Shown piece by piece: positions 22,094 through 33,634 of a DNA stretch of 64,000 nucleotides. Position numbers and translations under genes: made by a program. The notes below the pieces were generated by a model. It searched no databases. It was given only the letters and a program-made list of their open reading frames with translations, and was not told the DNA's origin. The number at the start of each line of letters is the position of its first letter. Within the stretch, counting starts at the first letter, position 1. This DNA is from Xanthostigma xanthostigma (lineage: Eukaryota; Arthropoda; Insecta; Raphidioptera; Raphidiidae). Location of the stretch: assembly GCA_963575645.1 (NCBI GenBank), contig OY754467.1, positions 2,480,001 to 2,544,000 on the forward strand, written 5' to 3'.

Positions 22094-22436
22094 TATTATA
22101 TAAAGCTGAAGAGTTTGTTTGTTTGGTTGAACGCGCTAATCTCAGGAACTACTGGTTCGTATTGATTTTTTTTTTGTTGGATAATCCTGTTATCGAGGAA
22201 GGCTGTAGACTATATAATATCACGCTACGACCAATAGGAGCGGAGCATCAATGAAAAATGTTGAAAAATGTAACTCGAAATTTGTCCGTCCGACAAAAAC
22301 TTCTGAACGGTAACTCCGATCATCATGAAATTTGAACACAACATTCATCTCGGTTAACTAAGATGAATGTGCGTACTCATGTCCCTCCCCCCCATTCGTT
22401 CTTTTGCACCCGGGTGAAACCGGGCGGGACCGCTAG
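22094..22436 (+). mobile_element. Helitron-like family A, copy A6, head-to-tail with A5
   Basis: Starts immediately after the CTAG of A5 (tattatataaagctgaagagtttg) and ends gcacccgggtgaaaccgggcgggaccgCTAG with T following. It lacks the tRNA-like block. The body is ggaggctNtaga.tatataatatcacgctacgaccaataggagcgg. Confidence 0.7.
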
Positions 22437-23790
22437 TATAATATAATAATCGCGATGCTACATTGTTTTTCGTTTCGGTTGAATTAATATTTTAACCACA
22501 CAATAATGGCATTTTATTTTTTCTTTTATTTGTTCATTAGTAATGACCGAAACTCTTCATATTCGCATAACGAATTCAAGAGATATTTTTTTCAAGTTTG
22601 CATCAGAACTCGTGAAAAAGAGGGGCGTCGGTTTGTGGACACACGACGGAAAGTTGTGCTCCTTACGCATTTTTTATTAATATTGACATTTACGTATACC
22701 TACACAAAAAATAACTTTTTTATTTATTTATAGAGAATATTAAAAAACAAAGTTAAATTTTTTTTATTACTCATGCGGGAAAAGTGGTATGTTTACGCAC
22801 GCTGTTACGGTTGAAAAGTAGCTATTTTCATTTGCGTGCGGAAACTTTATTTGTCGCACTGAAATTATTGTTTGCCGCACGCAAATTCAGAGTTACCATA
22901 GTTACCATTACAATAACAATTTTAACTGAATTGTCAACTTTTTAATGATTTAATTTTAATTTTTATTACTTCTAATTTCTTTTTTTTTAATTTAATTCGC
23001 AATAAAAAATAGTATGTGCAACTCGTGCGGCATTGTCGCACTAGTTGCATAATATACTATTATTTATTAGTAGTAAATATAAAAATCTATTGAATTTTAT
23101 TGATATTTTTTAATTTATTAATGAGAAATTTAAAAAATGTTTTTTTTTATAAAAATCGTCATCTCATAAGTCGCTCGATCGCTCGTCCAATTTTTCGTTA
23201 TTTATATGAGGTTTATGAGGCTCGTCTATTACAAATCTCATTTTCCCAGGTTGTATTCCCAGAACTAGTGAAAGTGACAATTGAATTTTCAACTTATCGT
23301 TAATGGAAATATTAATTGACAAGGGAGGTACATAACCGTGCCAGATGCAGCAACAAATAAATCGTTTTACAATATTTGCGCAGCCCTAACACTTGAACGT
23401 AGCAAATTGCAGATATGGATAGACGACGGATTTTTACTTTTATGATATACAAAAGTGACCGCACAAAGTACATTTATGTCACATTTGCTTTTGTCATGAC
23501 ATAATAATTTGTTTTAGAATTTCCATCAACGTATAAGAGATGTAGAACACAGCGTCCACCTTGTGTGTTCATCCTAGAAGTATCCCTACAGTTCGCGCGC
23601 TATAAAACGGTCAAAACAGTTGAGACAATCATTTTTTGCATCTGAACTTAATATTGGCTTCGTATTTCTTCCGATTCGATGTCGGGTGACGTCGGGCGAC
23701 ATCGGAAGATAAGCAGATAAGCTTTATATATCGTCTCTGTCTTACACACAGAATGTTCTATGGATCGTTTTGATTTGATACAATCTGTAT
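22437..23790. other. Unassigned, AT-rich; short match to 34790
   Basis: About 22906-22985 (aacaattttaactgaattgtcaacttttt.atgatttaattttaatttttattacttctaatttctt) matches 34788-34855 inside a TIR element, so an unrecognised repeat lies here. A TATAAAAC near 23601 could be a core promoter, but no coding frame follows it. Confidence 0.45.
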
Positions 23791-23917
23791 AACGAGATAG
23801 ACCAGTTCAGTGGAAAGCTTTGGCATCGTATTGCCATTGATAGAGACTTATGGAGTTCCAAGGAGGAGGCCTTTGCCCAGTAGTGGGATTTTATAGGCTT
23901 ATTTTGTATTTGTATAA
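23791..23917 (+). mobile_element. LINE 3' remnant
   Basis: The frame reads roughly DQFSGKLWHRIAIDRDLWSS and then gaggaggcctttgcccagtagtgggattttataggctt. This matches the well-known C-terminal tail and 3' junction of RTE-type LINEs in insects. Only about 125 bp survive, so it is a dead fragment. Confidence 0.6.
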
Positions 23918-26303
23918 CCACGGTAACAAATTTCACGTAACCCGTTTCTTAATTCGGAAACAATAAAATCGTCAGCAAATGTAAGAAGTTTCACTTCTGA
24001 CGCGCGCGAGTCTCACGAATAATTTTTTTTATGTTTGAAGCAACCAAATGTGCAGTTTTTTTCTCCGATCTGTTAACTGATAAATAACTGCGCATACCGT
24101 CAACAATAATCGCGCGCACTGTACATCAACAACCCACCTTCGACTATCGCACGACCGCGTAACATTTGCGGTGCATCATTTCCTACATCTGGTCAGTTGA
24201 GTTGACTTGAAATAAAAATTAATTTATATCAAATATTCTTCTTTTGCACTCGTTTGTGCTGTGTTCTTTGTATATTTTCTGTATACGTCTGATTTTGATC
24301 ACAAATTTTTCTATACAACTGTCACATCGTATAACTGTATGTAGTGCCGTTTTTTTTTTTTTGAACGAAAATGCATATAGACTCTGTTCCAACCTCTCTG
24401 CGAACGGTATAACAGAATCGTCGCAGTCATGCGCAGTAGCTAAAACGAAACTGTTTGTATCGGTTTTGGAACACGTTTATTGTAAAAATATGAAATTTGG
24501 CACAGAGATGGTGGTCTAATCACAGACGTGAACTATAAAACGTTGAATTTTTATTCTGATTAAAAATGAAAATAGTTATCATTTTATGAAGTTTTTTTTT
24601 AATTACAAAGAAAACACGGGCAAAACTAAGCGATCTGGAAATGCTTGTTGTGTTGGGGACTGTTGCGCTGATGGCGATTTAAGTAAAATAAAGATCATTG
24701 GCGCCATAATTTGACGTTCCGCTGTCAGTGTAAACAAATTAGTTATTTATATTTTGTACGTCATAATCGATAAATAAATAATTCTCACGTACCTTTTATG
24801 TTATGCTATTTATATAATGGTTTACAATCTGCCTATAGAACACACAAGTGGGGGAGTATAGCTTGCAATTGATTGACTTTTTGTATGGTTTTAACGGTTT
24901 TTGAACTCTCAGGGCGCGAGTCTACTCAAGCCGTTTTTTTTTTAAATTCATTTTGTTACAGCCGGTATATATTGGAAAACGTTAAAAAAAAACTAAACAA
25001 CTAAAACTGTAATATGCGAGTTGTATGATGTAATCTAATAAAAACTACATTTTCTTCATTTCTGTTTTACATTTTACAATAAATAATGAAAAAAAAACGT
25101 CGGTAAGTTTTGAATTCTGAAATCGAATTTGCTTGTATCTCTACCATTTGTTACAGATTGGCTTGTATATACGGGACTTATATTTTTACAAAGTAATGTG
25201 TTTTCTTTTCTGACCACAAACGGTTATCGTCTACGATATTTCGATTTTATAGCACGATCGTTATTCCATGGTTCGAATTTGTATATTACTTCGTTCTGGA
25301 AAGAACTATCTATAGATAGTTCTTTTCAGATCTCTCTGATATTCTGACACGAATAGATATTCGCAAAAAGCAAATCATATTTATAATTCAACGCATTAGA
25401 AAGAACGATTTTAACTTTTGCTGATATTTTAAATAATATATAAAAGAACAGGAAAATCCATTCAAGCATTTATTTTTGCTAATTGTGAGTAATATTTAAT
25501 TGCAAGCAATATTTAATTTTTAAGTGCATTTAAATGTTCTTTTGTTTTTTAATTCATTCTTGAAACTAATGACGCTATTCTATAGAGTCAGTGTTAGGAA
25601 TTGAAGTGTTAATAAATTTTTGACAAATTTGACTTTAGCTAGAGTACAGTGAAATTTTATAGTGCTGTAAATTCCAACATTGCGACCATACAGAATAAAT
25701 TACGATTTTTTTTGCTGTTTGTACTATTAACAATATTCAGAAGTGGAATATTTTTAACGGCAAAATAGGACAAAAATATGAACAGGTCCTGATATCCATA
25801 TTGTTTTTTTTATTTAGAAAAACAAAAAAAAAATATACAGACTTTATTTTTAAGTTGATTCTTTTTTTTTGAACAGCTTGTAGAAATCAAATAGATGAAC
25901 AAATATTTCGTTTAACTTTTTTATCAAAACTCAAAAATAAAAGAGGAACAAGCTTTCAAAGTCTTATTAAATTTCATCAAATTTTGAGGTCGGTCCTGGC
26001 GTTATGTTATGTCACTATGGAAATATGTTATGTCATTATCACAGAAATTGTTCGAAGTTGTCCCCGTTTTGTTGGACACAAAGATGCGTGCGTCGTAGCC
26101 ATGCTTGTAGTAGCGATAAGGGCCTTCCGCGAATTATTTAGGATGAATTTTCGATTCGTGCTATCATTTCTTCGCGTGTGTTAACCGGGCTTTTGAATTA
26201 ATTAAATAAAATTAAAAAGATTTGATTAAACTTTGAACTGATGTTTCTCTCTTATTTTTGAGCTTTGATAAAAAAGTTACTTAAAGTATTTGTTCGTCTA
26301 TTT
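23918..26303. other. No gene seen (2.4 kb)
   Basis: AT-rich, with scattered short frames that lack domains and overlap on both strands. I see no repeat copy in common with the rest of the window, apart from a short phrase near 24490 (gaaatttggcacagagatgg) of a type common in insect repeats. Confidence 0.45.
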
Positions 26304-26838
26304 CAGAGGTCCCCAAACTTTTTTGTCTCGTAGACCACTCGCCATGTTTGTTGGTTTTGGATAGACCCCCTGCTTATCTGATATTGATTTTTTGCAAATT
26401 CATTAATTTCAAATGTATTTTTGACAACCGGTATAGTGCTACTCACTTTGAACGATTTAAATTTATAACGGTAGTGAAATGTAGTGTGAAATGTTTAGTT
26501 TTATACATTTATTAATTAGATTCAAATTAAACGAATCAAATTAAAATTTACTTTCTGTTACATAAAATATCTAAGCAAAAAATAAATGCTTTTAGTGTGA
26601 GGGATGAACCTGATGCTTTAATAATAAATTTTCAACATTTGGCATCAATTTAGTTAGATTTCATCTTAAATCTCTTCGGTTAACGATGTCCAGTTTGTTT
26701 CTTTTTTGTTAGGAGATTCACTATCGTGGACCCCCATTTTGATTTCATGAACCCCCAATTTTTTTCCCGCTGACATGGACCCTTCGCAAGTTGTCGTCGA
26801 CCCCTGGGGGTCGATATAGACCACTTTGGGAATCACTG
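26304..26838. mobile_element. hAT-type non-autonomous element
   Basis: 535 bp with ends CAGAGGTCCCCAAACTTT and ...CTTTGGGAATCACTG. Flanking 8-mers gtctattt (26296-26303) and atctattt (26839-26846) match 7 of 8. The terminal 'tagaccac/gaccccc' pattern is typical of hAT-derived miniature elements. The frame at 26666-26875 is a shadow. Confidence 0.82.
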
Positions 26839-27510
26839 ATCTATTTGATTTCTCCACGCTGTTAAGAGTAGACACGTTATCCGTCCAAAAAAGATCTCTG
26901 AGCGCTTTTACTTCAATAACTAATTACTTCAATAAATAATAATTAACACTAGACCCAAATAATCTTTAGCTGTTGGTGGCATCAATAACAAATGGGAGAG
27001 CGAGCAAGTCGTAAGTTATAGTTACGCACATGCGGGAGTCTACTGTAATCGTTAATTAAAGAAAACATCGCTTAAATTGGACTTAAGATATTTATGTACT
27101 TCTGTCGCCTTATGGAACGGTTTATAATTTAATATAAACGTATATAATATGAAAATGTTTTATGTGGATTTTATTAGAATGTTTTAGACAAGTATTTATG
27201 TAACTGCATCTTAACTGCAGCAGCCAACGTGACGTTTAGGCAAATACTCGATCGTAAAAAATACAACTGGCACATGCTTGATAGCCGGCTAGACTGGGAG
27301 CTGTGGGCGCATGTGTAAAATATGAATTCAGACGAAATGGATTTGCACAACCTCGTTTATTTCATAGTACTGATTTTAAAAATCCATCGTGCCCAGTCAT
27401 AATCTATCAAGGTATTGTTTTAAGCGAAATCGTTTAAACAATCGCAAAACTTAAACATTTTTGCGAGTGTCATATGAACAGTTTGCAATATTGACGACTA
27501 AAAAAAATTC
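26839..27510. other. No gene seen
   Basis: Unassigned sequence with no supported gene or repeat. Confidence 0.4.
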
Positions 27511-27808
27511 AAAATACAGTTTAAAAAAAAACTAAAAAACTCGCTTTATATCGAACTAAAAAGTAAAAAATATTTTTTTTTAAATAAGCTTAAAACAATA
27601 ATGAATAAAAAATACAATTATTATTGTGAAAAAAGCATGGGGCGCTTTGTTCCACATTTTCGTACATCGAGCGCCCCACACTTTTTTCACAATAATACTA
27701 AGTTGTATTTTTTATTCATTATTGTTTTAAGCTTATTTAAAAAAATATTTTTTTACTTTTTAGTTCGATATAAAGCGTGTGTTTTAGTTTTTTTTAAACT
27801 ATATTTTT
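27511..27808. mobile_element. Fold-back element related to 43073-43293
   Basis: A near-perfect palindrome. The left arm reads cagtttaaaaaaaaactaaaaaactcgctttatatcgaactaaaaagtaaaaaa...gcttaaaacaataatgaataaaaaatacaa, the right arm is its mirror, and the loop is ggggcgctttgttccacattttcgtacatcgagcgcccc. The loop and outer arms recur at 43073-43293. Confidence 0.88.
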
Positions 27809-27865
27809 TTTCCACTTTTTAGTTCGATTAAAAATTTGCCGAAAAAAAAACAATTTTTTTTTTGG

Positions 27866-27955
27866 CGTGGACGGGATTAGAACCCACGACCTGTGATTCC
27901 GAGAGTTGACGTCAGCGAAGACCCGTGCCTTAGACCGCACGGCTAACCACTGTAG
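27866..27955 (-). other. tRNA-like (Leu/Ser-like) pseudo-tRNA
   Basis: On minus, ggttagccgtgcggtctaaggc (A-box), a long middle region and cgtgggttctaatcccgtccacgcca (B-box and acceptor 3' side). The general shape resembles a class II tRNA with a long variable arm, but the 5' acceptor side does not pair. Probably a SINE head or tRNA pseudogene. Confidence 0.5.
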
Positions 27956-28595
27956 TTACAGTGCTGGCATATTATACTACAGTAATAAACCACTTGCTGT
28001 AGTCCAAACGAAGGTTACAAACAAACATACATACATGCATACAAATTAACAAGTGAAGTTAATATAAAGTGTGTAAAAATGGTGGAGATATGAGATGATC
28101 AGTAGGACCCTCTTTTGAAAATCCTTGTTGATGGTGGTTTTTCTGTTAGGCATTGTTAGAAACATACAAACATTTTTTTTCCTCATTTAAAAGAAAAATA
28201 ACTACAATGTGACGTAGGATAAAAATTTTTAATTTTCTTTTTGTAGAAATGACAACTGTTTAAAAAAAACTAGTATTTGCATCGAAATTCTGAGTTTGAA
28301 AAATTTATAACTTTTGAACATGGTACTCAATCAAAAAAAGTCCTACGTCACATTATAGATAATATTATAAAAAATAAGTGTTGTAAATTTTAACCAAATC
28401 GGTTGAGTAGATCTTGAGATATCAGAAAAACGCAAGAGAAAAAATCTAACTGATTGAATGCTCTATGAATGATATAATATTTTGAATTTTGGAATAGTTA
28501 AGCGCTTAAAATATTCTCAAAGGTATAAACAAACAAGACCCTAAAAAAATCGATTTTTTGAAAATATCAAGGGGGCGTTAACCCCTTAAGCGATC
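27956..28595. other. No gene seen
   Basis: Unassigned, including a pair of 'gtcctacgtcacatta / tgtgacgtaggat' inverted words (about 28207 and 28341). No coding frame. Confidence 0.4.
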
Positions 28596-28924
28596 AATAA
28601 TAATAATAATGCGTCCGTTTCTCGGCTTTATGTCATAACAAACGCCTTTACTATTTTCCATCTATTACACTTCCCGTTATTTTCTACATTTTTAAACTTC
28701 CCCTTAATTAATAGCAACGGGCAAATGAAGGAATTTTTGGACCAAATCAGGTGGGCAAATTTTGAGCGATGAAAAACCTCAACAAGTTGGCCGGTTCAGG
28801 AATTACTGTTTCTAGGCGAGAGGCAGCAGAAAACGTCCCAGCCACATCTGCCCCCGTCGGGATTCGAACCCGGTACCTCCCGAATGGAGTCTAGTGCTCT
28901 CACCACTGCGACAGCCCTCTCGAT
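28596..28924 (-). mobile_element. tRNA-derived SINE, copy 1
   Basis: On minus, a tRNA-like head (agtggtgagagcactagac; ccgggttcgaatcccgac), body cagatgtggctgggacgtttt.ctgctgcctctcgcc, and an (ATT)n tail. The target duplication ttaagcgatc lies at 28586-28595 and 28925-28934. Compared with copy 2 it lacks a block of about 95 bp in the middle. The head also overlaps the start of a meaningless frame at 28812-29072. Confidence 0.85.
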
Positions 28925-28934
28925 TTAAGCGATC

Positions 28935-29403
28935 AATAATAATCAATAATTCATATTTTGCTCCTGCGCCCATAGCTCTTAGTCTATACCTATGTCTCCT
29001 GTGCATTTGCACAGACCTGAATGCCGTTCGTATTATTTTAATATTATATTTTATTGTTTGTGAAAATGTCATTGCAATAATTTATTTGCAATGTTTACCG
29101 ATCGAGTTTCAATATTACTTCGAGTTCAATCTATACAGACGCTGATGACCTCAGTTGTTGAGCGTCTATAATTTACAATTCAATTCGAGCTCAGTTTTAC
29201 CATTCAAACACCACATGTGTGACACGCTACTAATTTTAGTAAAAATTCACTCCTCAAAATTTTATTTAAAAAAATCGTTTTGACGTCTGCGGAATCCAAA
29301 CAAACATATTTTTGGAAAAGTTTGTAAGGTCAAACGGCTAATCGACTAAAAGTCGATTTTGGTAACGATGTAAATATATTATGAAGAGCTCTGTAATTTT
29401 TTT
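28935..29403. other. No gene seen
   Basis: Unassigned; includes a phrase (ctgatgacctcagttgttgagcgtctataatttac) partly echoed at 32105-32138. Confidence 0.4.
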
Positions 29404-29649
29404 GACGTGATAACGTCTTATAAATTGATGAAACACCGGCTGCACGCACGAAAAAGTGTCACGTTCCGCCTGAGTCTGAGCGTGCAAGCGAGAGCGCGGT
29501 ATAAGCGATAGAGAGGCACGATCGGCCCAAGCGTCGGCTTGTACGCATTTCTCTCTCTTTTCGCGTGACGTCAGAGAGTTCATCAATGTTTCTTTATGAC
29601 GTTATCACGTAAAACTATCGTCCGTAAACCGACTTTACAGACAACCAAT
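29404..29649 (+). mobile_element. Dispersed element T, copy 2
   Basis: gacgtgataacgtcttataaattgatgaaacaccggctgc ... tatcacgtaaaactatcgtccgtaaaccgactttacagacaaccaat. This is a simple copy without array expansion, and with 11079 it serves as a reference for the unexpanded form. Confidence 0.78.
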
Positions 29650-29804
29650 GTTTTTTTTTTGGGACGGGAAATCGGCGCATGCGCTGTAACGCTATTTCAG
29701 CATTGCAGAAAATCGTTCCACTTAAAATGCAACATAGGCCCTGATCTATGCTGCATTTTATGTGGAACGAGTTTCCGTAATGCATTTAATGATTTTCCAT
29801 AGCT

Positions 29805-30003
29805 ACTATATTTTGAGTTACATTTTGCAACATTTTTCATTGGTGCTCCGCTCCTATTGGTCGTAGCGTGATATTATGTAGCCTAAAGCCTTCCTCGATA
29901 AATGGGCTATCCAACAAAAAAAAATCAGTTTGAACCAGTAGTTCCTGAGATTAGCGAGTTCAAGCAAACAAACAAACTCTTCAGCTTTATATATTCGCAT
30001 AGA
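29805..30003 (-). mobile_element. Helitron-like family A, 5' fragment A7
   Basis: On minus it starts tctatgcgaatatataaagctgaagagtttg and carries the first ~200 bp of the family body (up to ttgagttacattttgcaacatt). The 3' half is missing. Confidence 0.6.
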
Positions 30004-30588
30004 TTTTATTTTCGATTGGTAAGTTTATTTGAAAACTCGATAACTACATTTCAGAAATAAAATTAACAATTGTAATTTTTTATTAAAAATAGCTGTGCTA
30101 CGAAATTCAAATTTCATTATAAAACTCGATGGATGTACATCGAGTCAAATCGGGATCTGTTACTAGTAGATAACAATGTTAAACGAGATGACGATTTTTG
30201 AAATCGAACAATGTGTAGTTAGTTATCCATCGCAACAATTATTATATTGTATTTTTTATTTTATTTTTTAAATATAGCTGGTTATTAATTTTTTTTCAAT
30301 ATGTAATCAGAAGTGTATGTACGTAGATATACCTATATATAGCTATCAATTATTATTATTTTTTTCATTTGAATGTATGGTCGACGGAACCATAAGTCAA
30401 AATTGCAATTATTCGTTTTTAATGCATTGTTCGGTATTTCATAATTGCCCGTCTATGCCGGAAAGTAAAACAGGAAATGAATATGATATAGTGGCGGATA
30501 TTAGAGACATTGTAACGTAGCTCTCTCTACAATATTATATGTGATCTATATATCTATAGACTATTTCATTCAATAAATATATCCCCTA
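30004..30588. other. No gene seen
   Basis: AT-rich and unassigned. The small frame at 30317-30520 has no domain. Confidence 0.4.
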
Positions 30589-31183
30589 TCGTATATATTA
30601 ATACGCTAAGGTTAAAGATGTTTGCCTCCCTTTTTAGAAAAAACCTCACAATTTCTCCTCATAAATTATATATCATTTTACAGATAATTGCTTGCTCTAC
30701 TGACATCGACAACTAAAAAATTTATTATTGCTTTTGTTTTTGTAAATTAATTAAAATACAGCAACGCTGAACAACGTCTGCCAACTGACGGCGTTAATTT
30801 TGAAACAACGTCAACACTTCGATCTGTCGTCTGACCTTCATATTGTAATACAACAGACACAATACTGCATACTGCCATCTAACGGCTTTAATTTTGAAAC
30901 AGCGAGCAACGCTGAACAACGTCACAGCAATGCTGCATGATGCCATCTGACGGCTTAGCTCAACGCTTTTACTACTTGCGCCTCTATATGACAATTTTAG
31001 TAAAATATTTCTTCGATCTGTCATCTGAGCTTCATATTGTAATACAACAAAAAGAAGAACGTTATAAGCAGTGTGCAAAATTAGAAACGAATTGAATACC
31101 TGCAATCATATTTAAAAAATAATTTTGTAAAGTAATAATTATTATACTTATTTAGTGCGAATAATTCGCACAGATCACTCTAG
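30589..31183 (+). mobile_element. Helitron-like family B, copy B1
   Basis: 595 bp, A|TC...CTAG|T. It starts TCGTATATATTAATACGCTAAGG. The 3' end has the perfect palindrome gtgcgaataattcgcac, then agatcactCTAG, then T, exactly the Helitron terminal rule. Non-coding. Internal ~30-bp direct repeats (ctgccatctNacggctttaattttgaaac) occur twice. Confidence 0.82.
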
Positions 31184-31185
31184 TC

Positions 31186-31230
31186 TTCTATACTAATATA
31201 TAAAGTGGAAGAGTTTGTTTATGATATATT
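31186..31230 (+). mobile_element. Helitron A start fragment abutting B1
   Basis: ttctatactaatatataaagtggaagagtttgttt begins two bases after the B1 end. Only the first ~40 bp of family A remain recognisable. Confidence 0.5.
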
Positions 31231-31468
31231 TTACATAATATAATATGGCATGGTTGTCCGATGTCTGTATATATAGTAACGAATTACAAAATCCACATAC
31301 CGTGAGAGTTGATTTTTTTAATGAATTATACAGACGTTAGCTCAATTAATTTAAATAAATAAAATCGTACCTTAGTCTGTAATTGAACAGTTTTAAAGAT
31401 TCCTAGAGCGAATTTTCAGTTTTCATCACTTTTTCTGTTTATATTTTTTTGTACCTATCTTCTGTCTA

Positions 31469-31780
31469 TACTAATATATAAAGCTGAAGAGTTTGTTTCT
31501 TTGTTTGTTTGGTTGAACGCGCTAATTTCAGGAACTACTGGTTCGAATTGAAACAAAAAAAATTTTGTTGGATAGTCCATTTATCGAGGAAGGCTATAGG
31601 CTATATAATAGGTTTTTTCCAAGCAGCCGCGAACGGTAACAGAACCGTACACAGTCTTGTCACTGCGCAAGACAGTCTTGCGCAGTGACCGGACTGTGTA
31701 CAGTTCTGTTACTGTTCGCGGCTGCTTGGAACAAACTTAATATCACGCCTACGACCAATAGGAGCGGAGCATCAAAACTT
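31469..31780 (+). mobile_element. Helitron-like family A copy A8, interrupted
   Basis: TCTATACTAATATATAAAGC ... ggctatataata [insert] tatcacgcctacgaccaataggagcggagcatca. The family body is split by a palindromic insertion at 31611-31737. After it the copy stops and changes to a cttcggcc/ggccgaag-rich stretch (31786-31860). Confidence 0.68.
31611..31737. mobile_element. Palindromic miniature element inside Helitron A8
   Basis: About 127 bp, almost wholly self-complementary: ttccaagcagccgcgaacggtaacagaaccgtacacag ... ctgtgtacagttctgttactgttcgcggctgcttggaa, with a core of cttgcgcagtgac. A flanking TAATA occurs at 31606-31610 and 31738-31742, consistent with a 5-bp duplication in a site (ctatataatatcacg) seen intact in other family A copies. 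Confidence 0.85.
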
Positions 31781-31785
31781 CGGCC

Positions 31786-31860
31786 ATTTTAGCCGAAGCC
31801 GAAGTTCTCGCTGAAGGTGGGTTTTTTGGCCGAAGGTGGCCGAAGCTTCGGTCGGACACT
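31786..31860. repeat. cttcggcc-rich short inverted repeats
   Basis: Clustered words cttcggcc, gccgaag, ggccgaag and agcttcgg form several small hairpins. They are GC-rich against the background. Possibly the end of an unrecognised transposon. Confidence 0.4.
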
Positions 31861-32279
31861 ACATATAGGTTAATCCGGCACTGAGAAGAATGCGCGTTTA
31901 GCGCTGTTCACCCTGTATACTGTATATACATACATTGTGCCTATACAATATTTGCACTTTTATAACGAACTCTGAAACTTGTCCGATGTACGGTATTTTA
32001 TGTATACCTCCTAACATTGCACTCATATGCGACATTATTATATCATAATGTCATATCCATATTTTATAGTCATTCACAAAACGTGATCTTCTTTTGAAAA
32101 CGATAATGACCCTAGTTGTCCAGCGTCTATAATTTACGACGATCATATTTTTGAAGTGAAACTTTTCTAGCGACGTATTTTTTGTAATATTAATACACTT
32201 TAATCAAATATACCCTTATTCAAATAAATAAAACTATCGACTAAATTTTTTAGACTATATATTAACAAAAATTATCATA

Positions 32280-32629
32280 TCATATATTATATTAATAAGC
32301 TAAGGTTAAAGATGTTTGCCTCCCTTTTTAGAAAAAACCTCACAATTTCTCCACATAAATTATACATAGTTATTTTACAGATAATTGCTTGCTCTACTGA
32401 CATCGACAAATAAAAAATTAATTATTGCTTTTGTTTTTGTAAATAAATTAAAATACAGCAACGCTGAACAACGTCTGCCATTTGACGGCTTTAATTTTGA
32501 AACAACGTCAACACTTCGATCTGTCATCTGACCTTCATATTGTAATACAACAGACACAATACTGCATACTGCCATCTGATGGCTTTAATTTTGAAACAGC
32601 GAGCAACGCTGAACAACGTCACAGCAATT
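32280..32629 (+). mobile_element. Helitron-like family B, copy B2 (3' truncated)
   Basis: Begins TCATATATTATATTAATAAGCTAAGG and follows the family to cgtcacagcaat, then diverges. The terminal hairpin and CTAG are missing. Confidence 0.78.
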
Positions 32630-33130
32630 ATGATGTAAAATATTTTTTGACAATTTCATTTTTAATCTTATATTTTGTGAAGAACTATACATGCAGTACG
32701 AATGCGAATGTACTTATTTTTATGATATTTTTTTCACATTTCAATTTTGAAATTGACCGAACTTCTGTTTTATTTACACATTCTGGCGTCACAATAATAT
32801 TTTGTATATAGATGATGAATTCAGTATTTTTGAAAACGTTGCTTTGTATGATTTCAAGTAGATAATGCAGAATATATTTGATTCATGAATTCGTATCTCT
32901 TTAATAAGACATTTGTATGGACTATTATTGACTAGATCTACTGTGTCACTCCCGCGATGATCAGTAAATTACGAGGAAGATAATTTATATACATCTCTTT
33001 CAACGTGTTGCGGTTTATGCTCAGCGTTGAAAAAATTCTATATTTCTTTAATTCTTGTTTGTAACCGAGAGGAAGGAATTAAAAACAAAAAAAAGTATCT
33101 CCTATTATAGACACTGTGGTTTTATTATCA
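32630..33130. other. No gene seen
   Basis: Unassigned AT-rich DNA. The frame 32482-32811 runs out of B2 into this stretch and is not coding. Confidence 0.45.
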
Positions 33131-33634
33131 TCATATAATATATTAATACGCTAAGGTTAAAGATGTTTGCCTCACTTTTTAGAAAAAACCTCACAATTTC
33201 TCCACATAAATTATATATCATTTTACAGATAATTGCTTGCTCTACTGACATCGACAACTAAAAAAATTATTATTGCTTTTGTTTTTGTAAATTAATTAAA
33301 ATACAGCAACGCTGAACAACGTCTGCCATCTAACGGCTTTAATTTTGAAACAGCGAGCAACGCTGAACAACGTCACAGCAATGCTGCATGATGCCATCTG
33401 ACGGCTTAGCTCAACGCTTTTGCTACTTGCGCCTCTATATGACAATTTTAGTAAAATATTGTTCGATCTGTCATCTGAGCTTCATATTGTAATACAACAA
33501 AAAGAAGAACGTTATAAACAGTGTGCAAAATTAGAAACGAATTGAATACCTGCAATCATATTTAAAAAATAATTTTGTAAAGTGATAATTATTATACTTA
33601 TTTATTGCGAATAATTTCGCACAGGTCACACTAG
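33131..33634 (+). mobile_element. Helitron-like family B, copy B3 (internal deletion)
   Basis: 504 bp, A|TCATATAATATATTAATACGC ... gcgaataatttcgcacaggtcacaCTAG|T. One copy of the internal direct repeat and the segment between (about 95 bp) are missing relative to B1, B4 and B5. One extra T lies in the terminal palindrome. Confidence 0.82.

Noticed and set aside
23601-23650. TATAAAAC plus initiator-like sequence as a promoter
   Set aside because: No coding frame or splice-consistent exon follows; TATA-like words are frequent in this AT-rich DNA.
30794-31105. 103-codon minus frame, recurring near 58647-58925, 50742-50927 and 32375-32575
   Set aside because: It recurs only because it lies in family B Helitrons. 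Frame length differs between copies and there are no helicase/Rep motifs.
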